From positions 9,300,001-9,364,000 of the forward strand of contig NZ_CP151726.1 of assembly GCF_038443385.1 (NCBI RefSeq): 64,000 bases of DNA, in the 5' to 3' direction. Below are positions 27,338 to 35,925 of this stretch, one piece after another (the first letter of the stretch is position 1; each line of letters starts with the position of its first letter). The notes below the pieces were generated by a model that had not been told where the DNA came from, did not search any database, and saw only the letters and a program-made list of their open reading frames with translations. This stretch comes from Stieleria varia. GTDB lineage: Bacteria > Planctomycetota > Planctomycetia > Pirellulales > Pirellulaceae. The translations under genes and the position numbers were made by a program.

Positions 27338-28678
27338 TCAGTTTGCTTCAGCTCTCTGGAGCTTCAAGAGTGTCGACGCTGCGTCACGAAGCACATTGAT
27401 TCGGCCCATCTCTGTCTCTGGAATCGTCTCGATGATGGTCTCTGCCGGTAGCCCGCGTGCATCGATGACACGCCCGGATCTCGCGTTCAGTCGCCACTGT
27501 CCGTCAAACAAACTAATGTCATCGCGATAACCACCGACCACCCAGGGTCGAGTCGTTGGCTGGCCACCCAGCAAGCGCCCCGCGAAGGAGACACCGTCAC
27601 AGGGAACGCCTGTGGGAATCTCAACGCCCGTGAGTTCGCAAAGGGTGGGAAACCAATCGACGATGTCGATCAAGTCGTCGACGACGACGCCCGAAGCGAT
27701 CTTGCCAGGCTGTCGCACAATCATCGGAATGTGCGTGCCGGCATCATTGAAATCCGTCTTGCCGCCTTTGACCGTTCCATCGTTCGTGGTTCGCGGCGTT
27801 TTCAAATCCGTGCCGTTATCACCCATGAAGATGACCACGGTGTTTTCGGCAATACCCAACCGGTCGACTTCGTCGAGAATTCGACCGCACAACTGATCCA
27901 TGTACTGGATCATTCCGCCCAACGACGCCTGCTTGCCACTGGCACGATCATCGGGAGTATCGATGATCGGCCAGTGCGGCAATAGCATGTTGTGGTGAAT
28001 GTAGAACGGCTGCTTGGATTGCACAGCGGTTCGCATCTGCTCGATTACGTATTCCGCCAACACGTCAGGTCCAAAACGTTTTGCGATATCGTCACGAACA
28101 CGCCCGTCGTGATTGAAGCACGGATTCCAGTATCGCGTGGTTTTGGCTCCTTGCCGCCAGATCTGCCATACGCACCACGAGTCGAATCCGGCATCGCGGC
28201 AATGCTCTGGGTGAAACTCCAGCGTAGCAAGCTGCCATTTGCCCGTGACCGATGTTAGGTAGCCGGCCTTGCGGAGTAATTGAGGATACGTGGTGCAGCG
28301 ATTGCGGAAATCAACGGCTTTCTTGGTTCCAAGGTGAACAGGCAAGACGTTGTAGTAGCCGTGTCGTGAAACATAGGTCCCAGTATACAGACTCATGCGT
28401 GAGGGTGTGCAAACAGGACTGGTGTAGGCTCGGTTGAAACGCATGCCCTGGGAGGCGAGGCGATCAAGATTCGGTGTACGAAAATCCTGGCCGCCGTAGC
28501 AACCGAGCGTCTCGTATCCAAGGTCGTCCGCAAATAGCAACAAAACATTTGGCCGTGTGTCGTCGGCCAGTTGAGGGGTTGCCAGTTGAGGGTCGGCCAG
28601 TTGAGCATGCGTCTCGCTTTGAGGGACAATGGCAAAAACCAACAAGAAAACGATGAGGCTTGACGCCGGATAACGCAT
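27338..28678 (-). CDS. Secreted sulfatase with repeated QLAxP segment
   Basis: A formylglycine-type sulfatase of 446 aa. The signal peptide covers residues 1-25, the metal-binding aspartates are D51 and D52 (LLFADDLGYE), and the formylglycine site is C90-T-P-S-R94. VVIFMGDNGTDLKTP is the second conserved block. Between signal peptide and catalytic domain is a three-fold 15-nt repeat (28563-28607) encoding QLADP, QLATP and QLADD. AAGGA lies 7 nt before the ATG. It is divergent from the dab-mrp operon and upstream of jetA on the same strand. The substrate is probably a sulfated polysaccharide or oligosaccharide; the subfamily is not determined. Confidence 0.93.
   Translation of the reverse strand: MRYPASSLIVFLLVFAIVPQSETHAQLADPQLATPQLADDTRPNVLLLFADDLGYETLGCYGGQDFRTPNLDRLASQGMRFNRAYTSPVCTPSRMSLYTGTYVSRHGYYNVLPVHLGTKKAVDFRNRCTTYPQLLRKAGYLTSVTGKWQLATLEFHPEHCRDAGFDSWCVWQIWRQGAKTTRYWNPCFNHDGRVRDDIAKRFGPDVLAEYVIEQMRTAVQSKQPFYIHHNMLLPHWPIIDTPDDRASGKQASLGGMIQYMDQLCGRILDEVDRLGIAENTVVIFMGDNGTDLKTPRTTNDGTVKGGKTDFNDAGTHIPMIVRQPGKIASGVVVDDLIDIVDWFPTLCELTGVEIPTGVPCDGVSFAGRLLGGQPTTRPWVVGGYRDDISLFDGQWRLNARSGRVIDARGLPAETIIETIPETEMGRINVLRDAASTLLKLQRAEAN
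28563..28607. repeat. Three tandem 15-nt units in sulfatase leader
   Basis: TCGGCCAGTTGAGGG, GTTGCCAGTTGAGGG and TCGGCCAGTTGAGCA follow each other exactly (plus-strand reading). The reading frame is kept, since each unit is five codons. It looks like a slippage-type microsatellite that lengthens the linker after the signal peptide. Confidence 0.8.
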
Positions 28679-28848
28679 GCGGGTCCTTGTCGGTCGTTTG
28701 GAGGTGGGTGATTCGCTCGTATCAGTGTAGTGGACGAAATTCCGTGAGCCTATGCCCGCCTTGGTTTTGCGTCTGATAAGGCCGGCTGTTCGGAGAGCAT
28801 TGTTCGTTAAGCGACTTCTAATCCTTGGTGATCAGTCACAATGAAATA

Positions 28849-28880
28849 CAGGTAGTACCGTTCAGGTATGGTGGTACCTG
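28849..28880. promoter_or_regulatory. Imperfect inverted repeat upstream of dabA (possible operator)
   Basis: CAGGTAGTACC and GGTGGTACCTG (9 of 11 pairs) face each other across a 10-nt spacer that contains another CAGGTAT. The site is in the 292-nt gap between the divergent sulfatase and dabA, about 90 nt before the dabA start. It could be a regulator site or mRNA leader hairpin for the dab-mrp operon; no regulator gene is adjacent. Confidence 0.3.
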
Positions 28881-28970
28881 CGGTGCGACTCAACTATTGT
28901 GTAGATGGAGTGGATCCGTTGAAACGCGGGCGTGTCGCCGCGATCAGTCGCAATTTTGGAGCAGTCAGCC

Positions 28971-31949
28971 GTGCAACTTGCGTCCAAGGACAAAGATCGA
29001 CTGCGAGTTCTGATCGAGGATGCATCCAAGACCGTCGCTCAGTCATGGCCGTTGAAGACGTTTGCCTATCGAAATCCGCTACGTGGATTGGAGCACTTGC
29101 CGTTTGACGAGGCGATTCGTCAAGGTAAAGAATCATTTGGTGGGAGTGGCTACCTGCCCAATGACGACTACCGACAGTTGCATCGTGACGGAGAAATCAC
29201 GGACACGGCGCTGGATTCAGCACTTGACTCTGCCTTGAAGTCGATCGCGGAGAGTGTCGACTCGGATTCAGTAGCGATCGGCCAACGGTGTGTTTCCTTC
29301 TGGGATGTCTTGCGATTGCATCTTTTGTTCGGGTTGGACTCTTTGGATCCGTCCCTATTGGATTGGACGCTACAGGCTGGCGGCGCGCTGGAGAGGTTTC
29401 GTCACGATGTGCCCGCAGAATTGCGAGTGCACGAAAGGGATCGCGCACCGGTCGTGGGAGAGCTTTGGAAGCAGGTTCTGGCGGCCGTGCGAAAACCACA
29501 CGACCTTGGGCGCAACGCATCGGAAACAACATTCGATTCGGGCGAGCGAGATTGTCGAGACTCCACGGCCGATCTAACTCACGCCGACATGATATCGCTG
29601 CCCAACGGTCGAACGCTGGGAGATTGGGTGAACGCACTGACTGGCGTTTCCATCGTTGATCAGATCAACGACCAGATGATCAAATGGTGTGCGGCGTTTC
29701 TCGATGAGGGCATGGCGAGCTGGAAGATGCCCGACAGAACGGCCGGTTTCTATGACGCTTGGCGATTTCTTGCCGCCGGTGATTGGTCCGGTCGATTTGT
29801 TGGGATCAAGAGACTGGGGCGAAAGATTCGTGAGTTGCCACCGACGCCAGAGGAAGCCGTCGAATCGAGTCTTCAGCGACTCTGTATTCCTGAATCGCAA
29901 TGGATCGACTATCTGTCTCGGCATCTTGCCCAGTTGCCTGGTTGGACGGGTTTCATCCGTTGGCGTGGAGAGAACCCCGGCTATCCTTTTCAACACACCA
30001 ATCCGATTGACCCCGGCCAGTATCTCGCGGTTCGCTTGTTCTACGAAGTCGAATTGGTCGAAGCGGCCTGTCGCCGAGAGTGGGGCATCGACGGGACGTT
30101 GCCTGCATTGCTTGGGTACTGGGAAAAACATCGCGATGAATACACCCAACGAATGTCGGGCGAAACGCAAATCACTGATGCCGATACACAGGCCGCGTGT
30201 CGAGACGGTTGGCGGCTGTTTCATCTCGCTCAGTTCCTCGGCTTAACCTCTCAAGACGTTCAGTCGCTATCCACAAGGGATGTGCAAACATTGTTGGGGT
30301 GGCTGGATGCGTTTCCGAGTGAGGATCACGGCGTGGTATGGTTGACGGCTCTGGAAATCAGCTTTCGTGACCGCTTGATCGCAAAGTTGTCCGCGTCAGA
30401 AACAAGAGAAGCTGTAACTGAGACGTCAACGCTGGCTCAGTTCGTATTCTGTATCGACGTTCGCTCCGAACCGATGCGCCGCTGTATCGAGACCCAGAAG
30501 AAATACGAAACCTTTGGGTTTGCCGGGTTCTTTGGGATCCCAATGAGCCACCAAGCGTTCGATGACAATGAGCACGCGGCGCTATGCCCGGTCATCCTGT
30601 CTCCCAAGTTCGCAGTCAATGAAGTCGCTCGCGATGGAGAACAGGACGCATTGGATGTTTACGCCACCTCATCTCGTTGGAGTCGACTTGGCGAAAGCCT
30701 GTTCTATGATTTGAAACGCAACGCGATCAGCTCTGTCGTCTTGATCGATGTCGCAGGAGTTTTCTTCTCGGCAATGCTGGGGGGAAAAACATTCTTTCAA
30801 CGCAAGTTTGATGCCGTCCTGTCACGGGTGAGCGATTGGTTTGGTCAGCGTATCGCGACGCAGATTCCTGTGGAGCGGTGTTCGGTCAATGAACCCGACG
30901 AATCCGACGAGACGGATTCTTTACAGCATGGATTCACTGTCGCAGAACAAGCAACCTTTGTCGAAAACGCGATGAGAGCGATCGGGCTGACGAAAGACTT
31001 TGGTCGTTTCGTCGTGATTTGTGGACACGGCAGCACGTCAGACAACAACCCCTATTTTGCCGCCTACAACTGTGGGGCCTGTGGCGGTGGACATGGCGAC
31101 GCCAATGCGAGAGTCTTTACGCGGATGGCCAACTCGCCCGAGGTTCGTGACATCGTGCGAGAGAACGGCGTGTATATTCCGCAGGAAACTTGGTTTCTGG
31201 CGGCAAAACACAATACGGTCACGGACTCCATCACGTTCTACGACACTCAAGACGTTCCCGCGAGCCACGACGACGACTTTCAGCAGTTGGTCGCAGACAT
31301 GCAGCGAGCCAGCGAGCTGCAAGCTCAGTCTCGCGGCCAAACCTTGCCTCAAACTCCAGCAAATCTTTCGCCGCAGGCGGCACATGAGCACATGATGGCC
31401 CGCAGCGTCGACTGGGCAAACGTGCGACCGGAATGGGGGTTGTCGGGCAACGCAGCATTCGTGCTTGGCCGACGAGCGCTCACGGATCGCGCCGATCTGG
31501 AAGGCCGGGTTTTTCTGCAGTCGTACGACTGGGCGACGGATCCGCAAGGAGCGATTCTGGAGGCGTTGATGACCGCGCCGTTGGTGGTCGCTCAGTGGAT
31601 CAGCATGGAGTACTACTTTTCCGCAGTCGATCCGAATCACTACGGCAGCGGCAGCAAGGTCACGCACAACGTGGTCTCCGGCGTCGGCGTGATGCACGGC
31701 GCCCACGGTGATCTACAAGCAGGGCTTCCGTTGCAGAGCGTCAATGATGGGAGGGTACACTACCACAAGCCGGTGCGTTTGCTCGCTATCATCGAAGCCC
31801 CCACGAATCGTATCGAAACCGCCATTGGACATCATGTGCTGCTGCAAGACTTGCTTCACAACCAGTGGATCCATCTTGTCGCGGTTGATCCGGAAACCGG
31901 AACATTTCAACGGTATGTTCCCGATGCCACTTGGGAGCCGTTGACATGA
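28971..31949 (+). CDS. dabA: DabA (DUF2309) inorganic-carbon uptake subunit
   Basis: A protein of about 992 aa of the DUF2309/UPF0753 family. The known members (DabA, MpsB) form an energy-coupled bicarbonate/CO2 uptake pump with a NuoL-like membrane partner. The frame opens at a GTG at 28932; the GTG at 28971 has GGAG 9 nt upstream and is preferred. Counting from 28932, the zinc set is C507 and D509 (VFCIDVRSEPMRR), H699 (ICGHGSTSDNN) and C714 (YNCGACGGGHGDANARVF). The 15-residue spacing between His and second Cys equals that of characterised DabA, and the fold is beta-carbonic-anhydrase-like. There is no signal peptide; it should sit on the inner membrane face bound to the NuoL-like subunit. 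Its stop overlaps the mrpE start (ATGA), making it the first gene of a ten-gene operon. Confidence 0.95.
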   Translation: MQLASKDKDRLRVLIEDASKTVAQSWPLKTFAYRNPLRGLEHLPFDEAIRQGKESFGGSGYLPNDDYRQLHRDGEITDTALDSALDSALKSIAESVDSDSVAIGQRCVSFWDVLRLHLLFGLDSLDPSLLDWTLQAGGALERFRHDVPAELRVHERDRAPVVGELWKQVLAAVRKPHDLGRNASETTFDSGERDCRDSTADLTHADMISLPNGRTLGDWVNALTGVSIVDQINDQMIKWCAAFLDEGMASWKMPDRTAGFYDAWRFLAAGDWSGRFVGIKRLGRKIRELPPTPEEAVESSLQRLCIPESQWIDYLSRHLAQLPGWTGFIRWRGENPGYPFQHTNPIDPGQYLAVRLFYEVELVEAACRREWGIDGTLPALLGYWEKHRDEYTQRMSGETQITDADTQAACRDGWRLFHLAQFLGLTSQDVQSLSTRDVQTLLGWLDAFPSEDHGVVWLTALEISFRDRLIAKLSASETREAVTETSTLAQFVFCIDVRSEPMRRCIETQKKYETFGFAGFFGIPMSHQAFDDNEHAALCPVILSPKFAVNEVARDGEQDALDVYATSSRWSRLGESLFYDLKRNAISSVVLIDVAGVFFSAMLGGKTFFQRKFDAVLSRVSDWFGQRIATQIPVERCSVNEPDESDETDSLQHGFTVAEQATFVENAMRAIGLTKDFGRFVVICGHGSTSDNNPYFAAYNCGACGGGHGDANARVFTRMANSPEVRDIVRENGVYIPQETWFLAAKHNTVTDSITFYDTQDVPASHDDDFQQLVADMQRASELQAQSRGQTLPQTPANLSPQAAHEHMMARSVDWANVRPEWGLSGNAAFVLGRRALTDRADLEGRVFLQSYDWATDPQGAILEALMTAPLVVAQWISMEYYFSAVDPNHYGSGSKVTHNVVSGVGVMHGAHGDLQAGLPLQSVNDGRVHYHKPVRLLAIIEAPTNRIETAIGHHVLLQDLLHNQWIHLVAVDPETGTFQRYVPDATWEPLT

Positions 31950-32437
31950 GTGCTCGCTTCTACAGAAACCTTTTTTACAAGACGCTGTTCTTTTTCATTG
32001 TCTGGTTGGTCTTGTCCGAGAGTTTTGATTGGTTTCATATGGGTTTGGGAGTCATTTCGGCATTTGGCGTTGCCTGGCTAAACACAGAGCGTGAACAAAC
32101 CCGATCGCTCATCCCGCCGATGAGCATCATTTGGTATGTCCCTTGGCTGGTGGTCCAAGTGGTCAAAAGCGGCGTGCATCTTTCGAAGTTGATCCTGAGC
32201 CCTTCACTACCGATTTCGCCGAAGATCATTCGGTATCGAACCGAACTGCGGAAGGACGCTGGGATCGTTCTCTTGGCCAATTCCATCACGTTGACACCCG
32301 GAACGATTACCCTCGAAGTGAACGGACAGGAATTGGTTGTTCATGCCATTGATTCGGCGTCGGCAAGCGATTTGATGGATCAGCAGATCGAGCAACGGAT
32401 AGCCGGCATGGTCCGAAACGTGGAGAAAGGGCCATGA
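31946..32437 (+). CDS. mrpE: Mrp-type antiporter subunit E
   Basis: A membrane protein of 163 aa of the MrpE/MnhE/PhaE family: two N-terminal transmembrane segments (LFFFIVWLVLSESFDWF; MGLGVISAFGVAWL), then VPWLVVQVVKSGVHLSKLIL and the conserved soluble part LLANSITLTPGTITLEV. The ATG at 31946 overlaps the dabA stop (ATGA). In Mrp complexes MrpE is needed for full Na+/H+ antiport. It is the second gene of the operon, and its stop overlaps the mrpF start. Confidence 0.93.
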   Translation: MSARFYRNLFYKTLFFFIVWLVLSESFDWFHMGLGVISAFGVAWLNTEREQTRSLIPPMSIIWYVPWLVVQVVKSGVHLSKLILSPSLPISPKIIRYRTELRKDAGIVLLANSITLTPGTITLEVNGQELVVHAIDSASASDLMDQQIEQRIAGMVRNVEKGP

Positions 32438-32703
32438 AGATCTTTTTCTTGGTCATCATGATCGCGATCACCTTGTTGATGGCGGTCTACCTGTACCGTG
32501 TCGTCCGAGGGCCGACCGTCTTTGACCGCGTTCTGGGGCTGAACGGGATGTCCACCAAAGCGATCATATTGATGGTTGTGATTGGAACGTATTACGGGCG
32601 AGTTGACATGTTTGTTGACATCTCAACCGGCTACGCGTTACTGAACCTCGTCGGGTCATTGGCGATTGCCAAGTACCTGGAGAAAAAGAGGGAGGCGTTA
32701 TGA
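32434..32703 (+). CDS. mrpF: Mrp-type antiporter subunit F
   Basis: An 89-aa protein with three hydrophobic helices, of the MrpF/PhaF family. The hallmark RVVRGPTVFDRVLGLN after the first helix is present, as are the later helices STKAIILMVVIGTYYG and STGYALLNLVGSLAIA. It overlaps mrpE and mrpG by 4 nt each (ATGA), indicating stoichiometric translation. MrpF lies in the small-subunit part of the antiporter near the proposed sodium path. Confidence 0.93.
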   Translation: MKIFFLVIMIAITLLMAVYLYRVVRGPTVFDRVLGLNGMSTKAIILMVVIGTYYGRVDMFVDISTGYALLNLVGSLAIAKYLEKKREAL

Positions 32704-33053
32704 CGTTCGCAGAGTTGATGATTGAAGTCGGGCGTTGGGCGACAGTGGGCATTGCTGTCGTCATGATTCTCATCGGCCTGTTCTTTCTATTCGTGGCTGC
32801 CGTGGGTGTCCTTCGATTGCCTGATGTTTTCACAAGATCACACGCGGTCTCACTCACCGATTCATTGGGAGCGTTGTTTCTGCTGGGTGGACTGGCGATC
32901 TATCAAGGGTTCACGACCAACTCTGTCAAAATCCTTGTGGTGCTAATGCTGTTGTATCTACTCAATCCGGTGATTGCTCACGCAACGGTGCGTTCGGCAT
33001 TTCGCTGTGGCCTTCGACCAGGGAGCAGCGACGACGATGACGTTTTGGTTTGA
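32700..33053 (+). CDS. mrpG: Mrp-type antiporter subunit G
   Basis: A 117-aa three-helix membrane protein of the MrpG/PhaG family: FLFVAAVGVLRLPDVFTRSH is the family signature, followed by LTDSLGALFLLGGLAIYQG and a third helix (VKILVVLMLLYLLNPVIAHA). The C-terminus is extended by an aspartate-rich tail (SSDDDDVLV). Its last 17 nt overlap the start of the DUF4040 gene in another frame. Confidence 0.92.
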   Translation: MTFAELMIEVGRWATVGIAVVMILIGLFFLFVAAVGVLRLPDVFTRSHAVSLTDSLGALFLLGGLAIYQGFTTNSVKILVVLMLLYLLNPVIAHATVRSAFRCGLRPGSSDDDDVLV

Positions 33054-33567
33054 AGTCCCCCTGCTGATCCTGCTGATCCTGACTGCGGCCGGCGCGATCT
33101 TGGCCAAAGATCTCATCAGCTCTATCTTCATTCTGGGTACCTACAGTTTCTTCCTGGCACTGGTCTGGGCATGGCTGGGCGCTGTCGACGTCGCGTTTGT
33201 GGAGGCGGTCGTCGGCGCTGGATTGGCAACCGTACTGTTCTTGCTCACGCTCTTTGGCACCTCACCCAAAGACATTCGAATTGGTCGATTTTCGCCACCG
33301 CTGACCGCTTTGATCGGGCTGCCGATTCTTGCTGTTCTGTTGCTCTATGCGGCGGAGGATTTCCCCGAGTTCGGCAACCCGGAATCGCCACCCAATGTTC
33401 ATGTTTCTTCGGAGTACCTCAAGAACAGCTTGCAGGAAACCGGATCGTCCAATGTCGTGACTGCTGTCCTGATGGATTATCGTGCCTTTGACACACTTAT
33501 CGAAACGAGTGTGATCTTCACCGCCGGCATCGCGTGCGCACTGTTGCTCAGGAGAGATCGAAAATGA
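33037..33567 (+). CDS. Detached MrpA C-terminal part (DUF4040/MbhD-like)
   Basis: A membrane protein of 176 aa matching the small C-terminal portion of MrpA, which in many organisms is fused to the large NuoL-like subunit but here is separate. Residues 1-80 give the DUF4040/MbhD helices (AKDLISSIFILGTYSFFLALV; VDVAFVEAVVGAGLATVLFL), with the conserved acidic residues of the ion path. The rest corresponds to the MrpA C-terminal/MbhE-like segment (DYRAFDTLIETSVIFTAGI). The ATG at 33037 is inside the mrpG 3' end. The DUF4040 piece placed before mrpB is the order also seen in Mbh/Mbx-type complexes. Its stop overlaps the mrpB ATG. Confidence 0.88.
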   Translation: MTFWFEVPLLILLILTAAGAILAKDLISSIFILGTYSFFLALVWAWLGAVDVAFVEAVVGAGLATVLFLLTLFGTSPKDIRIGRFSPPLTALIGLPILAVLLLYAAEDFPEFGNPESPPNVHVSSEYLKNSLQETGSSNVVTAVLMDYRAFDTLIETSVIFTAGIACALLLRRDRK

Positions 33568-34013
33568 TCCAAGCTCACGATAGTGTCATTGTGCGAAAAA
33601 TGAGCCGAGTTCTGATCCCGTTGATTCAACTCTACGCACTCTATGTGTTGTTCTTTGGTCAGCAAGGTCCCGGTGGCGGATTTGTATGCGGCGTGATGTT
33701 GGGCACGAGCTTGATCCTCGGCATCCTGGTGTTCGGACCCGATTCACAACCCTATCGTTTGGCACAGAAAGCCATGCACGGAGACGGAGTGGGGCTGCTG
33801 ATTTTTGCGGGGATCGGTGGACTGTGTCTGATCGGAGGAGGGCAGTATTTGAATTATTCCGGCTTGACGATTCCCGGAATCGATACCGATGTGGAGCGTC
33901 ATTACCTGGGAATCCTGCTGACGCAAGTGGGAGTTGCCATCGACATTGCCGTGACCGCGATTTCGATTGTCTTTAGCTTGGCATTCATCGACGACGACAG
34001 AGATGACCCATGA
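33564..34013 (+). CDS. mrpB: Mrp-type antiporter subunit B
   Basis: A 149-aa four-helix membrane protein of the MnhB/MrpB family. The signature LIQLYALYVLFFGQQGPGGGF lies in the first helix and loop. LTQVGVAIDIAVTAISIVFSLAF is the last helix, with the conserved GVAIDIAV. The ATG at 33564 overlaps the preceding stop (ATGA) and the gene's own stop overlaps mrpC. MrpB belongs to the small-subunit cluster that contacts the detached MrpA C-terminal helices. Confidence 0.93.
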   Translation: MIQAHDSVIVRKMSRVLIPLIQLYALYVLFFGQQGPGGGFVCGVMLGTSLILGILVFGPDSQPYRLAQKAMHGDGVGLLIFAGIGGLCLIGGGQYLNYSGLTIPGIDTDVERHYLGILLTQVGVAIDIAVTAISIVFSLAFIDDDRDDP

Positions 34014-34405
34014 TTGAACACATCACATCTGCCCTTCAACGCCCCAACTTCATCGCCTTTGTCATCCTATTCCTTTGGGGACTGTTCATCATGGTCAGTC
34101 ATCCCAATCTGATCAAGAAACTGATTGGCCTGTATTTGGTGCAGACGAGCATCATTTTCCTGCTCGTCACGTTCAGCGCCAAGAAAGATGCCACCGTTCC
34201 CATCTTGCAAGGCGACGACTCTCTCGTCTCCGCCGTGAACGAGATCGATCCGAATGAATATGCCAACCCACTGCCGCATGTTCTGACCCTGACCGCGATC
34301 GTCGTTCAAGTGGCGACGCTAGGAGTATCGTTGGCCTTGGTCGCCGCGATCTATCGCACCTACGATAGCCTCGACGAGAATGAAATCTTGGAGAAGCTGA
34401 AATGA
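34010..34405 (+). CDS. mrpC: Mrp-type antiporter subunit C (NuoK-like)
   Basis: A 131-aa NuoK/MrpC-type membrane protein with three helices: FVILFLWGLFIMVSHPNLIK, LIGLYLVQTSIIFLLVTFS and VLTLTAIVVQVATLGVSLAL. The last carries the family motif PHVLTLTAIVVQVA. A charged loop (KKDATVPILQGDDS) separates helices two and three. It overlaps mrpB and mrpD by 4 nt each. Confidence 0.94.
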   Translation: MIEHITSALQRPNFIAFVILFLWGLFIMVSHPNLIKKLIGLYLVQTSIIFLLVTFSAKKDATVPILQGDDSLVSAVNEIDPNEYANPLPHVLTLTAIVVQVATLGVSLALVAAIYRTYDSLDENEILEKLK

Positions 34406-35898
34406 TGGATCAGCTCCCTGTCGTGATTTTCTTGATCCCCTTCGTTACCGCGATCTGCGTCCCGATGATCGGGTACCGAAACCGTGATTGGTGCGGTCCC
34501 ATCGCGTTGCTGGCAACGATTGCCATGAGCGTCGCAGCCATCGTGAATCTCTATGTGGTGCTGGCGAATGGCGAATCACGCTACGCGTTTGGCGGATGGT
34601 CAATCAGCACCAGTTTGCCGGCGTTTCCGTTAGGAATCGAGTGGGTAAACGATCCGTTGGCAAGCGTGATGTTGGTGACTTTGAGCGGGCTGTCCTGCAT
34701 TTGCATCCTCTATGGCACAACGGATTTACCACGTTCGTTGGGCAGTCGCGTGGTCCTTTACTACACGCTGGTGCTGATCCTGATTTCTGCATTGGCGGGG
34801 ATCGTACTGGCTGGAGACATCTTCAACGTCTTTGTGTTTCTGGAGGTCGTTGCATTGTGCGCCTATGCATTGATCGGTGTCTCCGGCGGAAAGGCGCTCG
34901 TTGCCGCGTTTCGGTATCTCATTCTCGGAACGCTCGGTTCTTCGTTTTACCTGCTGGGCGTCGTTTTCTTCTACGCGGCCACGGGAACGCTCAATATGGG
35001 AGATTTGGCTCAGCAACTGATCGAAAAACCGGAGTTGATGACATCCAAGGCGATCATCGGCGGCTCAACGTTTCTCTTTCTCGGGCTCGGCATCAAGATG
35101 GCACTGTTCCCATTGCACGGATGGTTGCCCGGTGCGTACGCTCGCGCCCCGTCCGCAGTCACGCCGTTGCTCGCGAGTCTGATGACTAAAATTGCCCTCT
35201 ACGCGTGGGTCCGAATCATGTTTTGGGTTCTCGGCGCCGGAGCCGAGATCGGGCATGTCCATCTGCTGACCTTGCTTGGCATGCTGGGCACCATCGCGAC
35301 GGTAGCGGGAGCGATTATCGCACTTGCTCAAGACAATCTGAAGCGGATGTTCGCGTACGGGGGCATTTCGCACATCGGTCTGATTTTGATCGGAGTCAGC
35401 CAGGAAAACGGCGTGGGCCTGGCCGGCAGCTTGTTTTACATGATCAATGATGCCGTCATGCAAGCCAGTGCGTTCATCATCGCTGGGGCAGCGATCTCAC
35501 TCCATGACGCTCAAAACGTGAACGAGTTAAGCAGACTGCGCAGGTCACCATGGCTGGTGGGGTCGTTGATCATTTTGGCGATGTCGATGATCGGCGTTCC
35601 ACCGACCGGAGGATTCTTTGGAAAGTGGCAAATCATCTTGAGTGCGTTGCAAGCTGCCAACTACGTGGAGGTAGCCGCCATCATTGTCGCCACCGTTTTG
35701 ACAATGGCCTACTTTCTCAAAATCTTTAGCGGCATTTTTGGCGATGGTCATCGCAAAGCAGAGCAGCAGCCAAATGAATCAAAGATCGGCCTGCGGATTT
35801 GTTTGGCGGTGACATCCGCCGCGATGGTTGTTTTGGGATTGTGTGCCGATCCCATGTCGAGATTCTTTCGAGCGACCGCAACATCGGTGGGGCTCTGA
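34402..35898 (+). CDS. mrpD: Mrp-type antiporter subunit D (NuoN/M-like)
   Basis: A 498-aa polytopic protein of the proton-conducting membrane transporter family. Conserved elements are the glutamate in FNVFVFLEVVALCAYALIGV, the helix with KMALFPLHGWLPGAYARAPS (key Lys and His), and the lysine in LAQDNLKRMFAYGGISHIG. These charged residues line the proton half-channels. It is closest in pattern to MrpD. It follows mrpC with ATGA overlap; the next gene begins 27 nt downstream. Confidence 0.95.
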   Translation: MMDQLPVVIFLIPFVTAICVPMIGYRNRDWCGPIALLATIAMSVAAIVNLYVVLANGESRYAFGGWSISTSLPAFPLGIEWVNDPLASVMLVTLSGLSCICILYGTTDLPRSLGSRVVLYYTLVLILISALAGIVLAGDIFNVFVFLEVVALCAYALIGVSGGKALVAAFRYLILGTLGSSFYLLGVVFFYAATGTLNMGDLAQQLIEKPELMTSKAIIGGSTFLFLGLGIKMALFPLHGWLPGAYARAPSAVTPLLASLMTKIALYAWVRIMFWVLGAGAEIGHVHLLTLLGMLGTIATVAGAIIALAQDNLKRMFAYGGISHIGLILIGVSQENGVGLAGSLFYMINDAVMQASAFIIAGAAISLHDAQNVNELSRLRRSPWLVGSLIILAMSMIGVPPTGGFFGKWQIILSALQAANYVEVAAIIVATVLTMAYFLKIFSGIFGDGHRKAEQQPNESKIGLRICLAVTSAAMVVLGLCADPMSRFFRATATSVGL

Positions 35899-35925
35899 GT
35901 CATTGATGCAAGGGTTACAAGTTTA

